NCBI RefSeq assembly: GCF_035917975.1
Contig: NZ_CP109130.1
Coordinates: 2,170,001-2,234,000, forward strand
Length of the DNA stretch: 64,000 bases
Direction of reading: 5' to 3'
Source of the DNA: Streptosporangium sp. NBC_01756
GTDB taxonomy: Bacteria; Actinomycetota; Actinomycetes; Streptosporangiales; Streptosporangiaceae
Both the position numbers and the translations under genes were made by a program. The notes below the pieces were generated by a model that was not told the DNA's origin, did no database searches, and saw only the letters and a list, made by a program, of their open reading frames with translations. Positions 1-7,309 of the stretch are shown piece after piece; position 1 is the stretch's first letter; the number at the start of each line of letters is the position of its first letter.

Positions 1-68
1 CCCAGCCGGGGCCCGACTCGGCCACCGCCCGTGAACTGGCCGAAGGCGTCTCCACCCCGGCGTCCTGA
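1..68 (+). CDS. possible 3' tail of a gene entering from the left edge
   Basis: The first 68 bases read openly in one plus-strand frame and end at a TGA at 66-68, giving a 21-residue tail ending in STPAS. The composition fits an actinobacterial protein end, but the stretch is too short to identify a family. It is followed by the tRNA-His promoter region. The frame could be open by chance. Confidence 0.3.
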   Translation, partial: QPGPDSATARELAEGVSTPAS

Positions 69-111
69 GACCACGCCGAAAACCGAGTACGAACCGACTC
101 CCGGAAACCGC

Positions 112-117
112 TATACT
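112..117 (+). promoter_or_regulatory. -10 element of the tRNA-His gene
   Basis: TATACT lies 27 bases before the mature tRNA 5' end, with a following T run. No convincing -35 hexamer is visible at 17-18 bases upstream. The position and near-consensus sequence suggest it drives the tRNA. Confidence 0.5.
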
Positions 118-144
118 TTTCCATGTGCTGCTGCGGCGGACATG

Positions 145-220
145 GTGGGCGTAGCTCAGTTGGCAGAGCGCTAGGTTGTGATCCTAGATGCCGGGGGTTC
201 AAGTCCCCTCGCTCACCCCA
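145..220 (+). tRNA. tRNA-His (anticodon GTG)
   Basis: The 7-bp acceptor stem GTGGGCG/CGCTCAC, the D-arm with GTAGCTCAGTTGG, an anticodon loop TTGTGAT with anticodon GTG, and a T-arm with GGTTCAAGTCC are all present. The 3' CCA is encoded. The base before the acceptor (144) is G and the discriminator is C, so the G-1:C73 identity pair of tRNA-His is templated in the DNA. Confidence 0.97.
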
Positions 221-226
221 GAAGAG

Positions 227-259
227 GGGCCGGTCCTACGGGACCGGCCCTTCTGTTTT
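227..259 (+). terminator. rho-independent terminator after tRNA-His
   Basis: A perfect 10-bp stem (227-236 with 241-250, loop TACG) is followed directly by TTCTGTTTT. It lies 6 bases after the tRNA CCA end. Confidence 0.9.
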
Positions 260-377
260 CTCATCACTTCCGACTTATCCACCAAAAGTGGATATTGCGA
301 GTTATGCTCGCTGCTATCGCTACGCCGTAAGTCCGGGGGTTTCGGCGACCTGACTGTGTTGCAGCCACGGAGGCCGG

Positions 378-632
378 ATGAGAGTCGACAACGCCCCCTT
401 CGACGCGGAGCCCAGGGTCGAGACGGGCCTGAGCAGGCGGGAGGCCGAGGTCATGGAGCTGATCGCCACTGGCCGCTCCAACGGGCAGATCGCCCAGCAC
501 CTGTTCCTCAGCGAGAAGACCGTGAAGAACCACGTGAACCGGATCTACGCCAAACTCGGCGTGGACTCTCGGGTCGACGCGATCGGACTCTGGCAGCGCC
601 GAGCCGGCCGTGAGGACCCTTCGCGGCTCTGA
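378..632 (+). CDS. free-standing LuxR/GerE-type DNA-binding protein
   Basis: This 84-residue protein is almost entirely a LuxR-family helix-turn-helix (about residues 18-75). It shows the signature [15 protein letters not shown], then [20 protein letters not shown] and a C-terminal YAKLGV. There is no receiver or ligand-binding domain, so it resembles the effector half of a NarL-type response regulator. A GGAGG at 369-373 sits 4 bases before the ATG. It stands alone between the tRNA-His terminator and the convergent lysine aminotransferase gene. Activity may depend on dimerisation or on another signalling protein. An orphan NarL-type kinase lies at 7310-9076, but nothing here links the two. 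DNA binding is confident; target genes are unknown. Confidence 0.85.
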   Translation: MRVDNAPFDAEPRVETGLSRREAEVMELIATGRSNGQIAQHLFLSEKTVKNHVNRIYAKLGVDSRVDAIGLWQRRAGREDPSRL

Positions 633-690
633 AGCCGGACGGTCTCCCGTCCTCGGAGGCCCGGCCACCCGCTCCGGAGAAAACACGGCG

Positions 691-1992
691 TCAGGCGGAG
701 ATCCGCAGATCCCGGGAGGCCTCCAGGGCACGGCCGATGGCGTCCGCGCCCTCCTGCAACTCCTCGGAGGTGACCGAGAGCGCGGGGCGCAGCCGTACCG
801 ACCGTTCGCCGCAGGGCAGCACGAGCACGCCCTCGTCGTGCATGAGCCGGGCCACCACGCGGTCGCGTTCGACCGGATCCGCCAGGTCGAACGCGCACAT
901 GAAGCCACGCCCCCGGGCGTTCTGCACCGTTTCCGGGAACCGGGCCTGGATCTCCAGCAGCGCGGTGAGCAGCTCGTGACCGAGCTTCCGGGCACGCGGG
1001 ATCAGGCCGTCGCGCTCCACGATCTCCATGATCCGCCGGGAACGGACCATGTCGACCAGCCCGCCGCCCCAGGTGGAGTTGATCCGGCCGCTGATCTGGA
1101 ACACGTTGTCGGCGATCAGGTCCACCCTCCGGCCCGCCATGATCCCGCCGACCTGCACCTTCTTCGCGAAGGCCACGACATCCGGGCGGAGGCCGAGCTG
1201 CTGGTAGGCCCAGGGGGTGCCCGTGGTCCCGGCGCCGGTCTGCACCTCGTCCATGACGAACAGCGCGTCGTGCTCGTGACAGAGCGCCTCCATGGCCTGC
1301 AGGAACTCGGCACGCATGTGGTTGTCGCCCCCCTCCCCCTGGATGGGCTCGGCGATGAAGCAGGCGATGTCGTGCGGATGGCGCTCGAAGGCCGCTCTCG
1401 CCTGGGCCAGCGCCCGCTCCTCGGCCGCCTCGACGTCGCCGAAGTGGATGGCCGGCACCTCGATCCGCGGCCAGCCGAACGTCGGGAAACGGTCGGTCTT
1501 GACCGGGTCGGTGTTGGTCAGTGAGAGGGTGTAGCCGCTGCGGCCGTGGAAGGCACGGGTGAGGTGGAGCACCTTGGTGCCAAGCTCCGGGGAGCGGCCG
1601 TGCGCCTCGTTGTGCCGGCTCTTCCAGTCGAAGGCGCACTTCAGCGCGTTCTCGACGGCCAGCGCGCCGCCCTCCACGAAGAACAGGTGCGGCAGCTCGG
1701 GGTCGCCGAGGACCCGGCTGAACGTCTCGACGAAGTCAGCGAGGTGGGCGGTGTAGAGGTCGGAGTTGGCAGGCTTGTTCGCGGCGACCCGGCCGAGCAC
1801 GGCCAGGAAGTCAGGCTCGTCGTCGAACGGGTTCACGCCGAGCGGCGCCGACGCGAAGAAGGTGTAGAAGTCCAGGTAGCTCCGGCCGGTGCGGGAGTCG
1901 ACGAGCCGGGAACCCCGGCTCCGTTCGAGGTCCAGCACCAGCCGGTAGCCGTCGACGAGTAGGTGACGGGTAAGGCGGCCGTGCACGTCCAT
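691..1992 (-). CDS. lat: L-lysine 6-transaminase (lysine epsilon-aminotransferase)
   Basis: A PLP fold-type I, class III aminotransferase of 433 residues, the usual length for actinobacterial Lat. The family moves the epsilon-amino group of lysine to 2-oxoglutarate, giving a semialdehyde that cyclises to piperideine-6-carboxylate. Visible features are the family-typical N-terminus (LDFYTFFASAPLG), FVEGGALAVENALK, the cofactor motif MDEVQTGAGTTG, and AFAKKVQVGG with the probable Schiff-base lysine near residue 276. The ATG at 1992 is chosen because GGAGGGG lies 5 bases upstream; an in-frame start 48 bases earlier has no ribosome-binding site. In cephamycin producers lat lies in the antibiotic cluster; here there are no beta-lactam genes, so lysine catabolism or stress adaptation is more likely. 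Confidence 0.9.
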   Translation of the reverse strand: MDVHGRLTRHLLVDGYRLVLDLERSRGSRLVDSRTGRSYLDFYTFFASAPLGVNPFDDEPDFLAVLGRVAANKPANSDLYTAHLADFVETFSRVLGDPELPHLFFVEGGALAVENALKCAFDWKSRHNEAHGRSPELGTKVLHLTRAFHGRSGYTLSLTNTDPVKTDRFPTFGWPRIEVPAIHFGDVEAAEERALAQARAAFERHPHDIACFIAEPIQGEGGDNHMRAEFLQAMEALCHEHDALFVMDEVQTGAGTTGTPWAYQQLGLRPDVVAFAKKVQVGGIMAGRRVDLIADNVFQISGRINSTWGGGLVDMVRSRRIMEIVERDGLIPRARKLGHELLTALLEIQARFPETVQNARGRGFMCAFDLADPVERDRVVARLMHDEGVLVLPCGERSVRLRPALSVTSEELQEGADAIGRALEASRDLRISA

Positions 1993-2093
1993 GTCCCCTC
2001 CACAGTGAGTCGGACAGATGATTCCCCGCCGATGAGGCATCTATATGGAGACATTACGCATGCAGTCTGATTCTTGTGAAGATTCTTCGGCAG

Positions 2094-2687
2094 TTACCCG
2101 ATGTGCGGAACGGTGCCCGACCCTCCGGGCCTGCGGGAGCCCAGCGCCTTGACCCGGAAGGCCAGCACCACCAGGGCGACGCCGTACACGATGGCCATGG
2201 TGGCGATGAGCCAGACGACGGCCAGCGCGCCCGAGGCGGGCCAGACGAACAGCAGGATGCCGAACAGCACCGACAGCACGCCGCTGACGATGAACATCCA
2301 CTCTCCCGTCATCTCCTTGCGGAGCCTGATCGCCGCCACGATCTCGACGATGCCGGTGACGACGGCCCAGCTCGCGATGACGAAGAGCAGGGCGAGCGCG
2401 GTCATGCCCGGCCAGACGAAGGCCAGAATGCCGGCCAGGACGCTGAGGACACCGTAGACGATCATCCATGTCCGCGAAGCCGAGCGCCCCGAGCCGAAGA
2501 TCGCGAACACACCGTTGAGAATGGCGTAGGCGCCGAAGACGATGACCAGGGCAAGGACCGTGATGGCCGGCCAGAAGACGGCCAGAAGACCGAACAGGAT
2601 GGCGCACCCCCCGCGGACCAGATGCACCCACCAGGTACGGGACAGCCCCTCCCTCGCGATCTCCCCCGTGCGAGGCACCTCTTCCAT
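2094..2687 (-). CDS. HdeD/DUF308 family membrane protein
   Basis: This 197-residue protein is built of about six hydrophobic helices in three similar pairs. The motif FGLLAVFWPAITVLAL recurs as LAGILAFVWPGMTALAL and FGILLFVWPASGALAV. That internal triplication is typical of the HdeD/DUF308 family, whose Escherichia coli member is linked to acid resistance at high cell density. The start ATG follows GGAGGGGAGGG. It lies upstream of lat on the same strand with a gap of about 100 bases and has its own leader. The molecular function of the family is unknown. Confidence 0.85.
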   Translation of the reverse strand: MEEVPRTGEIAREGLSRTWWVHLVRGGCAILFGLLAVFWPAITVLALVIVFGAYAILNGVFAIFGSGRSASRTWMIVYGVLSVLAGILAFVWPGMTALALLFVIASWAVVTGIVEIVAAIRLRKEMTGEWMFIVSGVLSVLFGILLFVWPASGALAVVWLIATMAIVYGVALVVLAFRVKALGSRRPGGSGTVPHIG

Positions 2688-2822
2688 GCGCCCTCCCCTC
2701 CGTCACGCGCCTTTCCGATGTGGTCGATTCCTTTCCAGAAGATCGCCAACACGAGACCGCAATTCGGTCAAATCAGGGTTATTGTCTGCCTTAGGTTGCA
2801 TATACCTCCATAAGGAGCTTTC

Positions 2823-4019
2823 GTGTCCCTCCGCGAATCCGCTGCCGACATGCGGGACGAGCTGGTCCGTCTCCGCCACGCACTGCACCGTCAGCCCGAA
2901 CTCGGTCTCGACCTGCCACGGACCCAGGAGAAGGTGCTGACCGCGCTGTCGGACCTCCCCCTTGAGGTACGGCTCGGCGAGCGGCTGAGCTCGGTCACCG
3001 CCGTGCTGCGGGGGGCACGGCCGGGCCCGACCGTGCTGCTCCGAGGCGACATGGACGCCCTGCCGGTCGCCGAGCGCGGCGGGGAGGTCGTCTCACAGGT
3101 GGACGGCCGGATGCACGCGTGCGGCCACGACCTGCACACCACCATGCTGGCCGGAGCCGCGCATCTGCTGGCGGCCGGACGTGACCGGCTCGCCGGGAAC
3201 GTGATCTTCATGTTCCAGCCGGGCGAGGAGGGGCCGGGCGGCGCGAAGATCATGATCGACGAGGGCGTGCTGGACGCGGCGGGCGAGCGCCCAATCGCGG
3301 CCTACGCCCTGCACGTGATCAGCTCGGTGCTCCCCCAGGGAATGTTCGTCACCAGGGGCGGCCCGATGATGGCCGCCGCCGACCGGCTCGTGGTGACCGT
3401 GCGCGGCGCGGGCGGCCACGGCTCGACCCCGCACCTCGCCAAGGACCCGATCCCCGCCGCGTGCGAGATGGTCACCGCGCTGCAGGCCATGGTCACGCGG
3501 GGGTTCGACGTGTTCGACCCGGTGGTCGTCACCGTCGGCAGCTTCCACGCGGGCACCGTCGACAACGTGATCCCGGACGAGGCCCGGTTCGAGGCGACGA
3601 TCCGGTCGTTCTCGGCGACCTCCCACGCTCTCGTCCAGGAGCGTGCGGTAGCCCTGGTCAGGGGCATCGCAGCGGCCCACGGGCTGGACGTGGACGCCGA
3701 CTACACGGTGAACTACCCGGTCACCGTCAACGACGGCGCCGAGGCCGACTTCGTCGGCGGAGTCGTCCGCGAGGCGTACGGCGAGGAGCGGTTCGTCACG
3801 GCTCCCCAGCCGTTCACCGGTTCGGAGGACTTCTCGTTCGTCTGCGACCAGGTGCCGTCGGCCTTCGTGGCGCTCGGCGCGTGCCCGGCGGACACGGATC
3901 CCGCCAAGGCCGCCTACAACCACTCCGCCGAGGCGCGGTTCGACGACGCCGTGCTGCCGGACGGCGCCGCGCTCTATGCGGAGCTCGCGACGCGCCGCCT
4001 CGGGCTCGCGGCGAGCTGA
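2823..4019 (+). CDS. M20 family metal-dependent amidohydrolase
   Basis: A 398-residue peptidase-M20 (amidohydrolase, AbgB/HipO-like) enzyme. The family hydrolyses N-acyl amino acids or hippurate-like amides using a di-metal centre. Metal-binding motifs are visible: ACGHDLHTTMLAG (about 98-110), the EE pair in FQPGEEGPGG, the dimerisation-domain histidine in GAGGHGSTPH, and the C-terminal GSEDFS. The start is GTG, with AAGGAG 6 bases upstream at 2811-2816, and is preferred for that reason. The gene is divergent from hdeD and convergent with the hemolysin III gene. The exact substrate (N-acyl amino acid, indole-acetyl conjugate or aminobenzoyl-glutamate) cannot be told from the sequence. Cytoplasmic; no signal peptide. 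Confidence 0.9.
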   Translation: MSLRESAADMRDELVRLRHALHRQPELGLDLPRTQEKVLTALSDLPLEVRLGERLSSVTAVLRGARPGPTVLLRGDMDALPVAERGGEVVSQVDGRMHACGHDLHTTMLAGAAHLLAAGRDRLAGNVIFMFQPGEEGPGGAKIMIDEGVLDAAGERPIAAYALHVISSVLPQGMFVTRGGPMMAAADRLVVTVRGAGGHGSTPHLAKDPIPAACEMVTALQAMVTRGFDVFDPVVVTVGSFHAGTVDNVIPDEARFEATIRSFSATSHALVQERAVALVRGIAAAHGLDVDADYTVNYPVTVNDGAEADFVGGVVREAYGEERFVTAPQPFTGSEDFSFVCDQVPSAFVALGACPADTDPAKAAYNHSAEARFDDAVLPDGAALYAELATRRLGLAAS

Positions 4020-4032
4020 CCCGTCCGGGACG

Positions 4033-4707
4033 CTACGCCGCCGCGTAGACCACCAGGGACACCGCGACGTACTGGACCACGTAGGCGGCTACGGTGAGGG
4101 CGTGGAAGACCTCGTGGAAGCCGAACCAGCGGGGCGAGGGGTCGGGGCGGCGCAGGCCGTACACGACCCCGCCGGCCGTGTAGAGCAGCCCGCCCACGAA
4201 GATCAGGGCCACCGCCGCCACCCCGGCGCCCTCCAGCAGCTGGGGCAGCACGAAGACGGCCGTCCAGCCGAGGCCGATGTAGAGCGCGGTGGACAGCCAG
4301 CGGGGGGCGCCGATCCACAGCACCCGGAACAGCACCCCGGCGACCGCGCCACCCCAGATCACGCCGAGGACCACCGCCCTGGCCGGTCCGGACAGGGCGA
4401 GCATCGCGAAGGGGGTGTAGGTGCCCGCGATGATCAGGTAGATGTTGGCGTGGTCCAGGCGTCGCAGCACCTCCCCGGCACGCGGGGAGAGCGTGCCCCG
4501 ATGGTAGGTGGCCGAGATGCCGAAGAGCAGGGCCGAGCTGATCGCGTAGATCACGGCGGCGAGCCGCGCCTGCAGGGTGGGTCCCAGGGCGACCAGGACG
4601 AACCCGGCGACGAGCGCGACGGGCAGGGTCCCGGCGTGCAGCCAGCCACGGAGGCGGGGCTTGATCGACTCTGGGAGCGTGAAACTCTCCGGGGATGTCG
4701 TGGTCAT
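4033..4707 (-). CDS. trhA: hemolysin III family (PAQR-like) membrane protein
   Basis: A 224-residue, seven-helix membrane protein of the HlyIII/TrhA family, distantly related to eukaryotic progestin and adipoQ receptors. Family marks are SATYHRGTL, LRRLDHANIYLIIAGTYTPF and the C-terminal GFHEVFHALTV. These supply the Ser/His/Asp/His set thought to bind zinc and give hydrolase (ceramidase-like) activity. Despite its name, a role in membrane-energy or lipid homeostasis is more likely than haemolysis. A large palindrome begins 4 bases upstream of the ATG. No ribosome-binding site is visible, and TAGCGT ends 6 bases before the ATG on the coding strand, so a leaderless mRNA repressed by a TetR-like protein is probable. 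Confidence 0.9.
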   Translation of the reverse strand: MTTTSPESFTLPESIKPRLRGWLHAGTLPVALVAGFVLVALGPTLQARLAAVIYAISSALLFGISATYHRGTLSPRAGEVLRRLDHANIYLIIAGTYTPFAMLALSGPARAVVLGVIWGGAVAGVLFRVLWIGAPRWLSTALYIGLGWTAVFVLPQLLEGAGVAAVALIFVGGLLYTAGGVVYGLRRPDPSPRWFGFHEVFHALTVAAYVVQYVAVSLVVYAAA

Positions 4708-4710
4708 GAA

Positions 4711-4741
4711 CCTACGCTAGCGTAACTTACGCAAGCGTAGG
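4711..4741 (-). promoter_or_regulatory. 31-bp inverted-repeat operator at the hemolysin III start
   Basis: Two 15-base arms (4711-4725 and 4727-4741) around a central C match at 14 of 15 positions. Each arm also contains an ACGCT/AGCGT-type half palindrome, so the site could bind two dimers, as many TetR-family operators do. It lies only 3 bases from the start codon of the 4033-4707 gene and covers the expected core promoter. No regulator gene is adjacent. Confidence 0.7.
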
Positions 4742-4879
4742 TAGTGATCTGCCCTACAGCCGCCGGCGATGACGGCGAGCACGACAGAGGCGAGTACGAG
4801 GACCGCTCGACTACGCATACGGTTTCTCCCTGGGACATCCCCCAGCGTTACATATCCAAGGGAAGAGGAATCAACGGTG

Positions 4880-5728
4880 ATGGTCAGGCGGGAACCACCG
4901 AGGCCGATGCCAGGCCGCTATCCGGTGACCTTCGGGGAGGTCGACCTATTGGGCGACCTCGACCGGCCCTCCGGCTGGGTGATCTCCAAGGACGGGGTGC
5001 CCCAGTCCTACGTCGACCTGGACGACCCCACCTATCTCGACTTCGAGTACGTCCAGCTGATGGCCCTCGTGATCGACCTTCTCGACGAGGGCCCGCTGGA
5101 CGCCGTGCACATCGGGGGCTGCGGCTGCACCCTCCCCCGCTACGTGGCGGCGACCCGCCCCGGGTCGCGGCAGATCGTCGCCGAGCCGGACGGGGGGCTC
5201 GTCCAGCTCGTCAGGGACCAGCTCCGGCTGAAGTCGGTCGCCCGGCTCAAGGTCAAGATCCTCGACGGCCGTACGGCCACCGCCGCGCTTCAGGACGCCT
5301 CGGCCGACCTGGTGGTGCTGGACGCCTTCAGTGGCGCCACGATGCCGCTGGACCTGGCCACCACCGAGTACATGGGCGAGGTCGCCCGCGTCCTGCGCCC
5401 GGCCGGGACACTGCTGGTCAACGTCGCCGACGGCAAGGGGCTGGCCTTCGCCCGCCGGGTGCTCGCCACGGTCGGCGCCACCTTCCCCCACATGGCACTG
5501 CTCGCCGACCCCGGCGTCATGCGGGGCCGCCGCTTCGGCAACCTGATCGTCGCCGCCTCCCGCACCGGCCTTCCCCTCCCGGGCCTGACCCGCCGGGCCG
5601 CCGGTGGCCTCGCCCAGGCCCGGTGCGTGTACGGCGAGGACCTGACCAGGTTCGTCGCCGGTGCCCTCCCGCTCAACGACGGCACCCCCGTCCTCGTCCC
5701 CGTGCCGCCTCCGGGGGTGTTCGGCTGA
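4880..5728 (+). CDS. spermidine-synthase-like methyltransferase-fold protein
   Basis: A 282-residue Rossmann-fold protein related to polyamine aminopropyltransferases (SpeE-like). It shows YLDFEYVQLM, the nucleotide-binding glycine loop in VHIGGCGCTLPRYV (about residues 72-85), an acidic ligand (AEPDGGLVQ), and VVLDAFSGATMP, the region where true spermidine synthases bind substrate. The product could be an aminopropyl or methyl transfer product; many actinobacterial members are of unknown function. The start is ATG 4880 or the adjacent GTG 4877, both placed by GGAAGAGGA at 4861-4869; an open frame extends further upstream without ribosome-binding signals. No S-adenosylmethionine decarboxylase is nearby. 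Confidence 0.75.
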   Translation: MVRREPPRPMPGRYPVTFGEVDLLGDLDRPSGWVISKDGVPQSYVDLDDPTYLDFEYVQLMALVIDLLDEGPLDAVHIGGCGCTLPRYVAATRPGSRQIVAEPDGGLVQLVRDQLRLKSVARLKVKILDGRTATAALQDASADLVVLDAFSGATMPLDLATTEYMGEVARVLRPAGTLLVNVADGKGLAFARRVLATVGATFPHMALLADPGVMRGRRFGNLIVAASRTGLPLPGLTRRAAGGLAQARCVYGEDLTRFVAGALPLNDGTPVLVPVPPPGVFG

Positions 5729-5913
5729 GGAGCCGCACCCCGGCCCCATAGGGCCGTCCGGCCGGAATCCCGCGCGTGAAAGATCCCCTGCTCTCCGCCG
5801 CCAGCCGCCTGGTCGATATATTCTAGATATTTCCTACTTGCAATGAATGCTATTTCTGGCACGCCGGGTCCCGCCGATGTGCCGTATCCACGGTTCACCG
5901 TACGGGGGTGCAC

Positions 5914-6318
5914 ATGTCCGAGGATCCGTCCTATGGTTTCCCAGGCGTGTCCGGGGGGAGATCCGCCGGGCGGCAAGGGCCACCCGCCGAGCTGGCGATG
6001 TCTCCGGACGACATGAAGTCGTCCATCACGAGGGCGTTCGACACCGAGAGCACCGACCTCACCGGCGCGCTCATCAAGAAGGTGAACGAACTGATCGCGG
6101 TGGGTGACTTCTGGGGCGGCGACGAGGCGGGCACGAAATTCTACCACGGCGATGCCGACGTGCCCGGCTACGCGGCGGCGGCCGAAGCGGTCATGACCGA
6201 GGCGAGCGCCGTCTCGTCCTTCTACACCGGTGTCGCGGCCCGCCTTCACACCATGGGGAGAAACGTGGAGGACGCCGACTGGGCGAGCATGGCCGAGATG
6301 CCCAGGATCCTCCAGTGA
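5914..6318 (+). CDS. WXG100-like small protein
   Basis: A 134-residue helical protein with the form of WXG100/ESX-secreted proteins. A central tryptophan turn FWGGDEAGTKFYHG (about 66-79) lies between two amphipathic helical stretches, followed by PGYAAAAEAV. The start ATG is preceded by GGGGG at 5904-5908; a GTG at 5908 is an alternative. The last four bases overlap the GTG of the next gene (GTGA), so the two are translationally coupled. No EccC/EccB or other type VII secretion gene lies in the window. It may bind the coupled partner and be exported by a secretion system encoded elsewhere. The family assignment is by pattern only. Confidence 0.65.
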   Translation: MSEDPSYGFPGVSGGRSAGRQGPPAELAMSPDDMKSSITRAFDTESTDLTGALIKKVNELIAVGDFWGGDEAGTKFYHGDADVPGYAAAAEAVMTEASAVSSFYTGVAARLHTMGRNVEDADWASMAEMPRILQ

Positions 6319-7256
6319 GGCTCAACCGCTCGGCGCTGTTCCCGCTGGGAGCGGCGGGCATGATGGCGATCGTCCTCAACGACATCTACCGGCGGTGGCC
6401 GGAGGGCGATCCGGACGGGGCACGCCAGGCCGCCGCCGTCTGGAGGTCGATCGGCACACTGGTGGCGACATCCCAGGAAGACATGGAATCGCAGGCCATG
6501 CGCGTGTGGCGGGACAACCCCGGCGAGGGCAGCGATGCGTTCCGCGCCTTCTGGTCGGGCGGCCTCTTCAGTCCCCTGCCCTCCGGGGCCCAGGGTCCGA
6601 CGGCCCGTTTCTCCTTCCCCGACTACGCCGAGGCGGTCACCGCCCACTGCGAGCGCACCGCCGAGGGATGCGAGGAGTACGCCGAGGGGGTGGAGGCCAC
6701 CCAGCACGCGCTCACGGTCATCGCGGCGACCGAGATCGCACAGCTGACGTTCGCCGGAGCCTGGCCGCTGGTGGGCGGCGCCGGCACCGCCGCCATCAAA
6801 TGGGCGGCGGACAAACTGCGCAGGCAGTACCAGATCGAGTATCTGATGATGCTCTTCCAGAGATACGTCGCGAAGATCGTGCGGGAGAAGCTGGCGAACT
6901 ACGCCGCCGGAAGCGCCTTCTTCGCTCTCGCCGACACCACCATCTCGATCGGCACCAAGGCGGCGTTCGGCGACGGCCCCGGATCGTTCCAGGACAACGC
7001 CGCGATGACCATGAAGGACTTCGCCGCCTGCCTGGTCTTCTTCGGCGTCTGGGACCTCACCAGGGTCGGCCCGCTGGGGAAGGCGCTCGACAACGACGCG
7101 GGCAACTTCGCCTCCTTCTACATAGGCTCGAACTCCTACACCGTGGCGTACAACGCGATGGACGGGAAGAGCGGAACGGACCTGTTGCCCACGTTGAAAC
7201 AACTGATGGCCAAGGCCGCGGTCGGCACCATGCAGGGGGCCAAGACACCGGGGTGA
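6315..7256 (+). CDS. helical WXG100-like partner protein, function unknown
   Basis: A 313-residue protein whose first ~150 residues are helical with tryptophans spaced as in WXG100-like heads of secreted proteins (RRWPEG, AVWRSIG, RVWRDNP, AFWSGG). The next segment is small-residue rich and hydrophobic (AGAWPLVGGAGTAAIKW), and the C-terminal third resembles a linker seen before toxin domains. There is no recognisable toxin or nuclease domain: the protein ends at a lysine-rich AKTPG. It starts at GTG 6315 inside the stop codon of the upstream WXG100-like gene, so both are made together. It might be a toxin-less member of an ESX substrate pair, or a truncated one. Confidence 0.55.
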   Translation: MRLNRSALFPLGAAGMMAIVLNDIYRRWPEGDPDGARQAAAVWRSIGTLVATSQEDMESQAMRVWRDNPGEGSDAFRAFWSGGLFSPLPSGAQGPTARFSFPDYAEAVTAHCERTAEGCEEYAEGVEATQHALTVIAATEIAQLTFAGAWPLVGGAGTAAIKWAADKLRRQYQIEYLMMLFQRYVAKIVREKLANYAAGSAFFALADTTISIGTKAAFGDGPGSFQDNAAMTMKDFAACLVFFGVWDLTRVGPLGKALDNDAGNFASFYIGSNSYTVAYNAMDGKSGTDLLPTLKQLMAKAAVGTMQGAKTPG

Positions 7257-7309
7257 GCCGCCCCATGCAGGAGAACGGGACACCGGGCGGGGCCCGCCGG
7301 ACGGCTCCC

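Noticed and set aside
5810-5860. TATATTCTAGATAT-like AT-rich palindrome before the WXG100-like genes
   Set aside because: Symmetry is imperfect; it may be just an AT-rich promoter region and could not be assigned as an operator.
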